Shown piece by piece: positions 24,614 to 34,252 of a stretch of DNA of 64,000 nucleotides (positions are counted from its first letter, which is position 1; each line of letters starts with the position of its first letter). The stretch comes from Plantago elongata (Eukaryota > Streptophyta > Magnoliopsida > Lamiales > Plantaginaceae): positions 38,451-102,450 of the forward strand of contig JAYMSP010000049.1 of the NCBI GenBank assembly GCA_036897095.1, given 5' to 3'. Under the pieces are notes generated by a model that did not search any database, was not told where the DNA came from, and saw only the letters and a list, made by a program, of their open reading frames with translations. A program made the translations under genes and the position numbers.

Positions 24614-25692
24614 CTATGTTTTAAAAGTCGGGCCGGTCAATTGAGCCACTCACCCCCTAAAAAGGGTTCAACCGGGGTCGGACCGGTTGGGCCGTTTTTG
24701 AGCCGTTTGAACCGGTATGACGTCATACATAATATTATAAATATTTTATATACATATATACACACAAAATTTTCATAATTATAGATAAACATTACAAAAA
24801 TTCAAGACATCAACAATATTTCCAATCGTTCGTTTACCCTTCACTAAAATGGGTTTATAAGATGAGTTACACACTCCTTCATTCACAGTCAATATTTCCA
24901 ATTAATTGTTAATTAAGCGAACACAAGTGTTATGTATTCAAAGGAATCAGTCAATCCTCATTAATCTCAATTAAAAACGCTAGTTTTCTTCCTTCTATGG
25001 CTAAATCAAACGGCAACGAATCAAACAATTGTACCCCTCGACGTTTACCTTTTTATCATCTTCCTCAACAGATCCCTTCCATTTCAGCTCTCTCTGTCTC
25101 TCACAATCACTCTCCAAATTCTTCTTCTTCAGAAGAAGAAACACCGAAATGTTCTACACAGCGTGATTCCTCACCTCACCACAATTCTCCTTAACCTAAC
25201 CACAGAAACACCCACAATTCACAGATGTAAGAAGAGGGAAACTAATGGATTTTGAAATTAGGGAAAACGAACGATTATAGCAAGTAAAAACCGAACGATT
25301 ACAGCAAGTAAAAAAGACAATTACCGAATCAATTTTGAAGAACAGAAGAATGACCGTAAAGGCGGAAAACGAGCTCAGTATCAGTAGACTTCCTGCAGGT
25401 GGACTGGAGACAGATCACAGATGTAAGAAGAGACTTTCGGAAAGGCGGAAAACAAGAAGAAACGAAGAAGAAGAAAGAAGCGATGAAGATTGAAGAACAA
25501 AAGACGGCTGCTACTCTGATTTAGCCTTTTAGGGCTGTTCAAAATTTTTTTTTTCAATTTTGACTCGAGCCGGCGGTTCGCCGGGTCGATCCGGCTTTTT
25601 GCCGATTTTTGAAGGTACAACAGACCGTTCGGGGGTGGTTTCACGGCCGAACCGGTCGGGCCGGCCGGTCCGATCCGGCTTTTAAAACACAA
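24614..25692. mobile_element. hAT-like non-autonomous element, perfect 8-bp duplication
   Basis: GTCTAATC is directly repeated at 24606-24613 and 25693-25700. The ends are imperfect inverted repeats sharing TGTTTTAAAAG followed by C/T-CGG. GC-rich CCGGTY-type sub-terminal repeats follow at both ends. At 1,079 bp it is too short for a transposase and no transposase motif is seen. A 65-codon open frame at 24997-25194 has no recognised similarity. The element lies within the decayed gypsy block and is younger than it. Confidence 0.75.
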
Positions 25693-25757
25693 GTCTAATC
25701 TATGCTCATTTATGAATGAGTGTCTAGAAAAATGACGTTAGCATAGCTCTCATTGTC

Positions 25758-25840
25758 TTTTTTTTTTTAAACGGCTAAAGGGTGACTCAAACCCCCGACC
25801 TATTGTCAATGAGAACTCTCTTCGTAAGATAGTTTGCAAT
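25758..25840 (-). mobile_element. Inverted copy of the 85-bp SINE
   Basis: On the minus strand the order is an A-box-like stretch, 'aataggtcgggggtttgagtc' with its B box, a GCCGTTT end and an A tail, matching the SINE at 13095-13179. It lies within gypsy-derived sequence. Confidence 0.6.
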
Positions 25841-25989
25841 GAGAATAGAATTGACTAAAGCATCGTCATGAGGATTGATTAGTTGCTTAAACGTTTGATT
25901 TGAGAAGCTAATAGTCAAGTCAGATGAAGATGTGTTTGATACTCTAAGAGCATTGAGCTCATGCCTTACCGTTTGCCTACTATGGCGCT

Positions 25990-27065
25990 TTGCTGCATAG
26001 TACGAGATACCACTGATCTCTTAACATCCCAGAGATTACATTGATTGCCTTGTTGGTCTGAGTGTGCTTAAGTGGATCAGCGCACTGTCGACCGGTGAGG
26101 TCTTTTACCTTTTTCAAAGAGGTACCTCGTCAAGTGTCCTCTCTTTAGTAGCTCGGCTACCTCCAGATGCAGAGAGATGCACTCTGCATTTACATGCCCA
26201 TGGTCTTTGTGGAACTCACATAACTTGTTAGGTTTCTTTGATCTAGAGGTATTTTAAGTTTTCCTGGCCACCTAATTCTATCGCCCATGATTTTCATGAC
26301 TGTTACACAATCCTCTAGTTCAATGTTGATGGAGTAGCTCAGAGACGGTGATCGGGTTTCTGTCCTCCCCGGCTGGATTGGAGAGCGAGGTGGATTCACA
26401 ACAGGTCCATGCCTTCTTTAAGGTATGGCCTAGCACGGTAATCTAAAGTCTTTCTTTCAACTCGCATGTCAGGGTAGGTTCCCTACGACCACTCTGGTTT
26501 GTTATGTAAGGTATGTTAGCATCTTCCTCTTCCCATTTGATCTGTGTTCATACTTTGACAAGTACGTCCTCCACGGTTCGATATGGGTACGTGGTCAACT
26601 ACTTGTACAACCCCGAGTTGGGTGGAAACCCTTTGCGGAATGCACTGACAAATGTGTCCTCCAAGCTCACTAGTTTGTAAGCTAGTTCCTCATTGCTACT
26701 TACTTGATCTGCAGAGAGACCCTTCTACTAGTCTTCACAAGAGTGACTTCAAGGGTTGGTCTTAGCGGAGCGCTCGCCACTTGAGAAATTGGAGTCACCC
26801 CTTCGGTCTCCTCAAAAGTTAGCTGGCGAGCCTCAATTGAGTTGCGTGGTTGGTTCTCCACCCAGTGATCTGAGTTTATCGACGAGATGAAGTTGCATCC
26901 AGTGTTGGAGCCTTGCGGTGAAAGATAGGCTCTATTGTTTCCTTTAGGGTCGAGTTCTCTTGACGGATAATGCGGTTCTCCTCCTCGAGGAGTCTGATCT
27001 TCTTGGCGTTCTCATGCATCTGGCCTGTCAAGTCTTTGACCTGGGCAGTGATATCCATCTCCTCT
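25990..27065 (-). pseudogene. Ty3/gypsy gag remnant
   Basis: On the minus strand the C-terminal part reads KKPNKLCEFHKDHGHVNAEC at about 26190-26240, then LHLEVAELLKRGHLTRYLFE. This is the Cys-His segment that precedes protease in Tat-type gypsy elements. A coiled-coil-like piece, DITAQVKDLTGQMHENAKKI, lies at about 27050 at the other end. The frame is broken several times between them. Together with the pol remnant it defines one minus-strand element split by insertions. Confidence 0.65.
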
Positions 27066-28387
27066 AACTCGTCGAGGACATACTCGTTTAAGTGAAATAT
27101 GAAGATTGTTTAGCGTGTTACGATGGTTGCTAGTAGATTGCCTCTTTTGGTAGTTGAGGCCTCACCGTGGGAGCCAGGCTGTGGATGTTTAAAATTTTAC
27201 AATCGAATTAGGTTAACGAATTCGAGGGCACCAGCGACCTACAAGGTAAGTAGAAGCAAACCTGGAGACATGAGGTCCAAGGTGACACCGGTGTGGTGCC
27301 TACCAAAGGGACCCCGACGTTCAAGTCAGTAAACTGCAAGATGTAATAATTAAAGGAGATAGAGAGAAGGATGTTGTTAGTTGGATCGGTTCGGCAGAGT
27401 GAGGATGAACAGCGACAAGAGGCTAGTTTACCTTGTTAGGGGGAGTGAGTTGGTGGTCGTTGGGCGCTGGTGAGAGATGATGGATGGTGATGGATGGTTG
27501 TTGGTGTTGATCAGAGAGCTTGAGAGATAGAGGCGTAAGAGTGAAAACTAGAATTTTCACAGTCAGAGTTAGATCACTAGGGTTTGTTCCATAAGTATTC
27601 GATGATTTATCTCTTGCTCACATGCCTCCTATAAAGCTCAACTAACAATTGTAGTCTCTCCCACAATACCGATGAGGCAGTTGGAGTCTCCTAGTGGGTT
27701 GGACCACGTCTTGATCAGTTGAAAGGGTTGTGTGTAGTTTAGCTTGGTAGTTGAACTAGCTTTCTAATGAGATAATCGAATAAATAGCTCTGTTGACTGA
27801 CTAAGTGAGGTGGGATGGCTAGTCTACTCACAATTTGGGTGGTTCCATGAGGAACGTAGTGTACCTTACCTTCTCTAGGACCAAGCTCAAGAGCTAGCTC
27901 TTGTGGGTTGGTAATGTGTCATATCTTCGAGGACTATCTAGGAGAGAGCATTGGCTCGTACTTGACTAGTCAGTGGAAGGTGAACCTTGTCTGGTCAACG
28001 TGAAATGGACCTAGGGTTATGCTAGACCAAGCATTGAGGTATGGGTCACGGAGCTAGTTGAGCTAGATGTAGAGATGGAGATGAATCCTAGAGCTGGGGC
28101 AAGACCTCATACGTTGATCAGGTCTAAGGATCATAGATGGACCTCAGATGATTGTCTATATCAATGGGTCGACAGCATGGTGGCTAGTCTTCATCCGCTA
28201 GGTGTCCTGATCAAGTTGACTTTTGGTCAAATGTATGCGAACTGGACTTCAATTAGCAAAGTCTTCGAGTGATTACAACATAGTCGAGTATTCTCATGGA
28301 TTGGCCCGAATCACCTCTAAATGGGGCCATAAACCAGACCTCATCACATAGCATTTGGGCTAAATCTTGGACTAGACCAAACAGTCC
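27066..28387 (-). mobile_element. Probable leader/LTR region of the gypsy element
   Basis: Upstream of gag in the element's own direction. It contains 'gacaccggtgtggtgcct' and 'gggaccccgacgttcaagtc', phrases seen in untranslated leaders of Tat-type elements. No open frame of note. I could not identify a primer-binding site or exact LTR ends. Confidence 0.4.
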
Positions 28388-29436
28388 TGGCAATGGGTGG
28401 GTTTTACCCAACCCAAAGCCTAAATTAACAATATGGATCAGATTTGGGTCCAATCCAATCCCTAGATAAACTCAAACCCAGCCCAACCTATTTTAAATGA
28501 AATTGAATGGGAAGGGTTGGATAAAAATCCGAAAAAGACCAACCCGTCCAAACCCAAATTTCTTCTCCTTCTGGCTTCAGCCGTTTCTTCATCTGATGTG
28601 ATCATTGTTTTCTTCATCTATCTGCTCGTCTTCAATTCTTCATCAGCTCAGCTCGTATTCTTCATCAGCTCGTCTTCTTCATCTGTTATGTTCGTCGTCT
28701 TCTTCATATGCTCGTATTCTTCATATGCTCTACTCGTCTTCAATTCTTCATGCTCAGCTCGTCTTCTTCACTAGTAACCTTAAGCTCCAATTGAAACCTA
28801 CCAAAATTGAGTCTTTGTTCGAATCAAGTGTTCGGGACTTCGGGTAAAGAAATTGAACAGTGTGAAAGTGAAGAGGAGAAAAGGTAGAGAGAAACGTCAG
28901 ACCTATTCTTTCGATGAGGTGTTTGATGGGTTAAATTGAAAATCCAATTTGAAGAAGGCTAAACAGGAGAAGGAAGCAGATTTGTGGTGGACGTGGTGGC
29001 TGAAAGAGGCAGAGAACGTGGTGGCTTCAGTCGCGGATTCAGCAGGTTCAAGGCATTTGTGGTGGTTGGGGACACCAACGGGCATGTCGGATTGGGGGTT
29101 AAGTGTGCGAAGGAGGTTGCGACTGCGATTCAGGGAGGGGTTATTCTGGCGAAGCTGTCACCGATCCCGGTGAGGAGGGGGTACTAGAGGAATAAGATCG
29201 GGAAGCCGCATACGGTGCCATGTAAGGTCCAAAATTTCAAGAGGAAAAAAAAAAAAAAAAAGACCGGTCGGCCCAACCCAATCCGAACCGGTCCGACCGG
29301 CCCGGGTTTTAATGGGCTTCGCAAAAATAGGCCGTTTCTGGCTCAACCAGCCCGGTCAAACCCAAAACCATTCCTTCCTCCTCCCTTGAATATCCATAAT
29401 TTGGTCAATGGGTTGGGTAAAACCCACCCACTGCCA
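28388..29436 (+). mobile_element. Pack-type TIR element carrying a ribosomal protein S2 fragment
   Basis: The ends are near-perfect inverted repeats of 28 bp (27 identical); the left starts TGGCAATGGGTGGGTTTTAC and the right, reverse-complemented, TGGCAGTGGGTGGGTTTTAC. Inside are a TTCTTCATC-rich low-complexity tract (about 28600-28770), a ribosomal protein S2 fragment (28996-29229), an 18-base A-tract (about 29245) and CCGGTY-rich DNA. There is no transposase, so it was mobilised in trans. The flanking duplication is unclear (only AGTC is shared), so the superfamily is undecided, although sub-terminal CCGG repeats resemble the hAT-like element at 24.6 kb. Confidence 0.75.
28996..29229 (+). 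pseudogene. Captured, internally deleted 40S ribosomal protein S2 (uS5) copy
   Basis: The frame starting at 28996 reads [16 protein letters not shown], matching the RGG-rich N-terminus of eukaryotic RPS2 with ATG changed to GTG. It then jumps directly at 29044 to [10 protein letters not shown] and continues with [29 protein letters not shown] and NKIGKPHTVPCKV, the conserved uS5 core. The middle of the protein (the segment between the RGG tail and RFKAFVVVG) is missing. A TAG replaces the Trp codon after PVRRGY. It cannot encode a functional ribosomal protein. Confidence 0.9.
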
Positions 29437-29931
29437 AGTCTAAGACCAAGATACAAATTTTTGCCACTACATTTATCAAAAATAAATAAATTTGATACAA
29501 TATACTCATATGAAATATACTTGTAGACAAAATCCACCTCAAAATCTTCAACGGCACATTATTTAAACGACACTTCAAAGAGACCGAAAGAGTATGATAG
29601 CCAACTATGGCCTCACGCTCAACTCTGTGTCCGAATTAACAAAGTTTGAGAGTTCATCGGAAAGACTCAGGGACAAAATACAGAACGGAAGCAATACAGG
29701 AGTAATGAACCCAATGCACAACGGAGTTTAAGATTATTAATATTGGATTTCATTAAAAGAGTACATAATGGGTCGATTTACTAAGAGTAATGAAAATCAA
29801 AGAAAAACTATCTGTCTAACCTGCAGAAAGGAAACTGAATGACCAAACTAAGAAACACGCAGAAACCGTATGAGCTTTCTTTAGGGATCATACAGGCCAA
29901 AATCTGAGACTGAGTCTTAAAGTGGTTAACA

Positions 29932-31843
29932 TTACCGCCTGAGCTGCCTTCTGGCCAGAGCAGCGGCCCTTTTGGGGATTTTAACCTTATAACTCACCTG
30001 ATGAAAGATTTGGAAAGGCATTATATTATAAGGTAGGAACAGCATATAAGTATGATAATTTGGTTCAAATTCAATTACTACCAACAAGAAGAATGCTAAA
30101 GTTTACGACTTTACCTGTACCATCTCGCCACCCCTCATTACAGACATTGTCTTCTGCTCAAATTCAGGGCCATCTTTAGCTTCATTTTGCTGTTCATCTA
30201 CAGTATGTTTTTCTGAATTTGACCTAGGATAGGAAGATGAAGAAACTGGCTCCACAATTGAAGGAACTGTTACATCAGAAGCCCGTGTGCCTGGATTAAT
30301 GTCACTTTTTGATACAGAACTAGAACTAGTTAGATGATCCTCCATTATACGTCCAGGCAATGGATGGGCTGGATGAGTAACATTTTGTTTGGTCATTCCA
30401 GGTTCTGCCTCAACTTGTTCGTGTTCTGGATGTTTATTGACCTCCGTAAAAGAAGAATCATTTTCCAAGATAAGCCCAGTTTTCTGATTCGTGAATTGCG
30501 CACCAGGGTCCTGTATGGTTGATTTGTTCAGGATGTCATTCTTGTTACTCGTGTTAATACTGGTCATATTCTGTGGAGCTGTTTGACGCCCTACTTTGAA
30601 CTTCTTCAAATTCTCCAATGCTTTTTGCCTCAATATTGATTCAAGATCACCCCCGGCTAAACCAGGGACTGATGCAGCAGTATCTTTCACCTCCAGAGTA
30701 TTTGTGTGGGCACTACCACCTTGATGATCATCTGCAACATGTTCTAACCGTACCTCCCTGCTGGATATTGCAGGAGAGTGGTCATCCACGTCCCTTTCAT
30801 TCATTTCATTACTGTCTAGGCTTATAGGAGATGGGTAACCATCCAATTCATTGACAATTTCTTCTTTATTCAGATTGCTCTCCCATCTATCGTCTTCATC
30901 AGGTTGATAAGCTGCGGCAATAACTGATCTCAAGCGCCTAGAGTTATTGACAGGAGGCAATGCACCATCACTAAAACTTTGGTCACCACCTCTACCTCCC
31001 ATCAGCGTATCTGCTTCCAGATCAATAATCAGTTTATTCTTTTCGCCTTCACCATCCACACTACTACTACTTTTAGTAGGACATGTAGAGCAGCTCAGTG
31101 AATCAGGGCTCGAAGAACGCAAATGCTTTCTGGATTTCTTCGTTGAGGATCTCTTCCTCTTCTTGGATTTACCAACACCATCTCCAGCTACACTTTTCTT
31201 CTTTGTTTTCCTAACACGTACATCTTCGTCACTCTCAGAGCTGCTATATCGTTTTCTCGCCCTTTTACTCGAACTCTTCGACATCTTCCTACTCCTCCGA
31301 TCATCACTCGAATACGGCGACATGGAATAGTCACGTCGACTGCGTTTTTTCAATTTCTTACTCTTTCTCCTATAATCAGATGAACTGGATTCTGAGTTGT
31401 ATGAATCATCATCAGAGAGAGACGAAACGGAATCATGTCTACGCTTCTTCAATTCCTTCACTTTACTCTTCTTCTTCCGCTGCAACAATTCAGTATATCA
31501 CAATAAAACACAATCCAGAAAACGCATTGCACCAAATTGAGATCAATTTCATAGATTCCAAGACTCAACCTTTACGGTTTCATTTTTCAATTAATCACAA
31601 TTGAAGTCGCAAAACGAAAAAAAAACCTTAATCGTAGACAATACATAAACAAAAGCGATCTAACAAAAAACCCTAATTATAAAGAACAGATTTTTATTTC
31701 ACATATATTCATATTAACAAGAAAAAAGTAAAGCTTGTTCAGATTTGACATGAAATAGGAAAGGGATGATAATAGAATAATACCTTGTCAGTTTTGTTCT
31801 TGGATGATTTTCGACGTTTAGAGGAAGAACCAGTGCGAGGCAT
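29932..31843 (-). CDS. Serine/lysine/arginine-rich nuclear protein (SRRM-like)
   Basis: Three exons: 31843-31784, 31479-30115 and 29997-29932, joined in one frame of 496 aa. The N-terminal third is dense in S, K and R with acidic SDDDS/SESDED patches, typical of nuclear proteins linked to splicing or chromatin and rich in localisation signals (KKRKRSS). The middle is low-complexity and acidic (AYQPDEDDRWESNL). The C-terminus is short and basic, ending PKRAAALARRQLRR. This tail resembles the conserved end of uncharacterised plant serine/arginine repetitive matrix-like proteins. No RRM or kinase domain is present, so it is not a classical SR splicing factor. Start chosen at MPRTGSSSKRRKSSKNK, which is followed by a good donor (GACAAG|GTATTA). 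Function not assigned. Confidence 0.85.
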
Positions 31844-32383
31844 TGTACCTGAAATCAAGAAACAGAAGCGATGAGAAAGGAAAGAGAATTAGAAGAAACT
31901 TACAGAAAGGTTGATTGATTATTGAATTGATGGGATGGAGGGGATATGAAGTTCTGTTCACTTGGGTTTTATGAGTTTGTTTGGGCTTCTACAAATCTGG
32001 TTGCCAACGAAGTGTTCGTTCGTGTTGCACTCTTATCTAGGTCGTTTATATTTAATTAGGATAATTACATATACCCCTACCCTGTTATATTAAAAAATAT
32101 TTATCTATTAACAAAATTAATTTTTTTAAATAAAATATTAAAATTAATAATTAAAATTTAAATTAAAATATTCTCCAAAAGTTGGAGATTAAACAAAAAT
32201 CCGAAATCAATAATAAAAATTAAATTGAATAATTAGAAATTTTAATTTAGGATTCATGTGAATATTGATGAATTGCGAAACTTTAATTTATGATTCATGT
32301 GAATGTTGTTCTCTTTAATTATGAGTAATGTGAATATTTGTGATTAATTATGGTTTTTCGGATTATAATTTTCTTGCAAATTA

Positions 32384-32626
32384 TTCCCTCCGTCCCGATT
32401 TAGAAGTCACGTTTTCTATTTTGGGTTGTCCCGGTTTGAAAGTCTCGCTTCCTTAAATAGAAAATCTTTTTACTATTTTATACATTATCTCTCATACTTT
32501 ATTCACTATTTCTCATACTTTATCCAATCACATTCATAATTTATTACATCTATTTTACTTCATCACTTTTTTCTTAAAACTAGTGTTCGATCCCGCGAAA
32601 CTTCCAAACCGAACGGAGAGAGAGAG
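32384..32626. mobile_element. Stowaway MITE with TA duplication
   Basis: Left end TTCCCTCCGTCCCGATTTAG and right end CCGAACGGAGAGAGAGAG are inverted forms of the Stowaway terminal repeat, flanked by TA on each side. The inner motifs (TTGTCCCGG, ACTAGTGTTCGATCCCG) match the copies at 1.2 and 51.3 kb. Confidence 0.8.
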
Positions 32627-33042
32627 TATATAATGTGTTTACTTATTTCTTTTGGAAAATTAGTAAAAATAAATAAATTTACATAACAAGTAGCGAGTGA
32701 GGACGATATATTGCGATATGAAGCAATGGTTAAGCGTAATAGAAAGTATTGAACATGTGTCAGATGTGTACACATCGACTAACAATAGTCAGGAAGAAAA
32801 TGTTAGCATACAATTTCAACTTACAACTCACACTTTAGAATTCATAATGTTAATTTTAGACTTTTTTTTTTGTAACTCAGAACACTTTGATAATTAAAAG
32901 CATAACTTGATAACATAGAATTAAACCAAAGGTTTAAAATCGAACAACCTCCTACGTTGATCCATATTTGATACCGGCATATTAACACTAGACATCAAAT
33001 TACCAAAACCTAACATAACAAACCTAACCAGACCATCTCAAT

Positions 33043-33228
33043 CTAGGCCCGTTCACCCCTAATTATCCTAGAAAGTTGGATATCCTTGGACATGATCGTC
33101 ACCCTCTTAGCATGAATCTCGCACAAATTAGTATCCTCAAACAATCTCACGAGGTAAGCCTCAGCAGCCTCCTGCAAAGCAGCAAAAGCCGAGCTTTGAA
33201 ACCTCAAATCCGTCTTGAAATCCTGAGC
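33043..33228 (-). pseudogene. Histone H3 C-terminal fragment (residues 75-135)
   Basis: The minus strand reads [20 protein letters not shown], then [34 protein letters not shown] and RGERA followed by TAG. Its 61 codons equal H3 residues 75-135 with no insertion or deletion. It has about six substitutions at normally invariant positions: V to F after SSA, G to R in YLVG, A to E in LCAI, P to S in IMPK, and AR to SI near LARRIRG. The part before AQDF is absent; the sequence upstream does not encode REI. The SSA...AAL wording favours H3.1 over H3.3. It is a 5'-truncated relic, and the intact frame suggests it is fairly recent. Confidence 0.9.
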
Positions 33229-34252
33229 AAAATTAATGTGGGACTTAGTACAAGTTATATTCTAAATAAAACTGAATTGCATTATAAAAAAATACTATTG
33301 AAAACTAAAGTAAATTAAAATTAATGTGTTTTTAAAAGAATAAAACAAAGGCTTTATATGAAAATACAAAATATTGAATCTATATTGTGACACTTTAAAT
33401 TTCCATTATATAGTTCAACTAGGTCTTTTACTAATTATTGGTCAATTTAATTGGTAATTAAAGTTCAATTGTTTAATAGTAACAATAGCTAATCAAGATT
33501 GTTGATGTGCTAGGAAGCCTAGCCCTTCTCGATTTAAGCTTGAAAAAGTTGGATGGAAGAGCTTAATTTATTAGTGCGATGTATTTGTTTAAGATATAAT
33601 ATTAAAATTATAATGATTGAACAACAATGTATTTACCATTCAAAACATTTCTAAACATTAATCACTATTTTCTCTAAAAAAAAAGAATACTCATCATTTT
33701 GAAAAATCAAACTCATAATTTAACACTAAATTATAGTAAATTGCAGCTTAAAAATTTCTAAAAAAATTAAACAACATTGATCTGAAACGTCTCAGTATTT
33801 ACGTGGTCATCCGGATCTTGATCCGGTGAACCTTTCTTAGTAGATAGATCGGATCAAATTCCGGATCCGAGTTTGATAACATATTGTACAATAGTACACA
33901 AATAAATACAAGATACAATGCAAGCACAGCGATAAACTTCAAGCAACAGGTGAATAAGAGATGCATTCTGCTTAAGATGCCATAAAACATACACTTTTGC
34001 ATTCTGCATCAGACTACTGATGAAGTATTAACAAAAAATTGAAAAATAATTTGGGAAATGGCCTATGCACAGGAATCATCATCAACACACAGGCCACAGC
34101 AAAATAAGCATATCAGAGCTTTGGCTAATGCAGGAAAACAAGAATAGGGAGATACTTTTTTCAGTAGCAAAGTACTTTGCATAGACTGTTTGACAGACGA
34201 AAAGCTGTTTCCCAAGTCCCAACCATAGCAGCAACCTTTAACTTTCCATCAA

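Noticed and set aside
28517-28774. 85-codon plus-strand frame
   Set aside because: Encoded by the TTCTTCATC-rich low-complexity tract. Overlapping frames are equally open.
30947-31330. 127-codon plus-strand frame
   Set aside because: Antisense shadow of the S/K/R-rich exon, whose AGC/AAG codons rarely give stops on the other strand.
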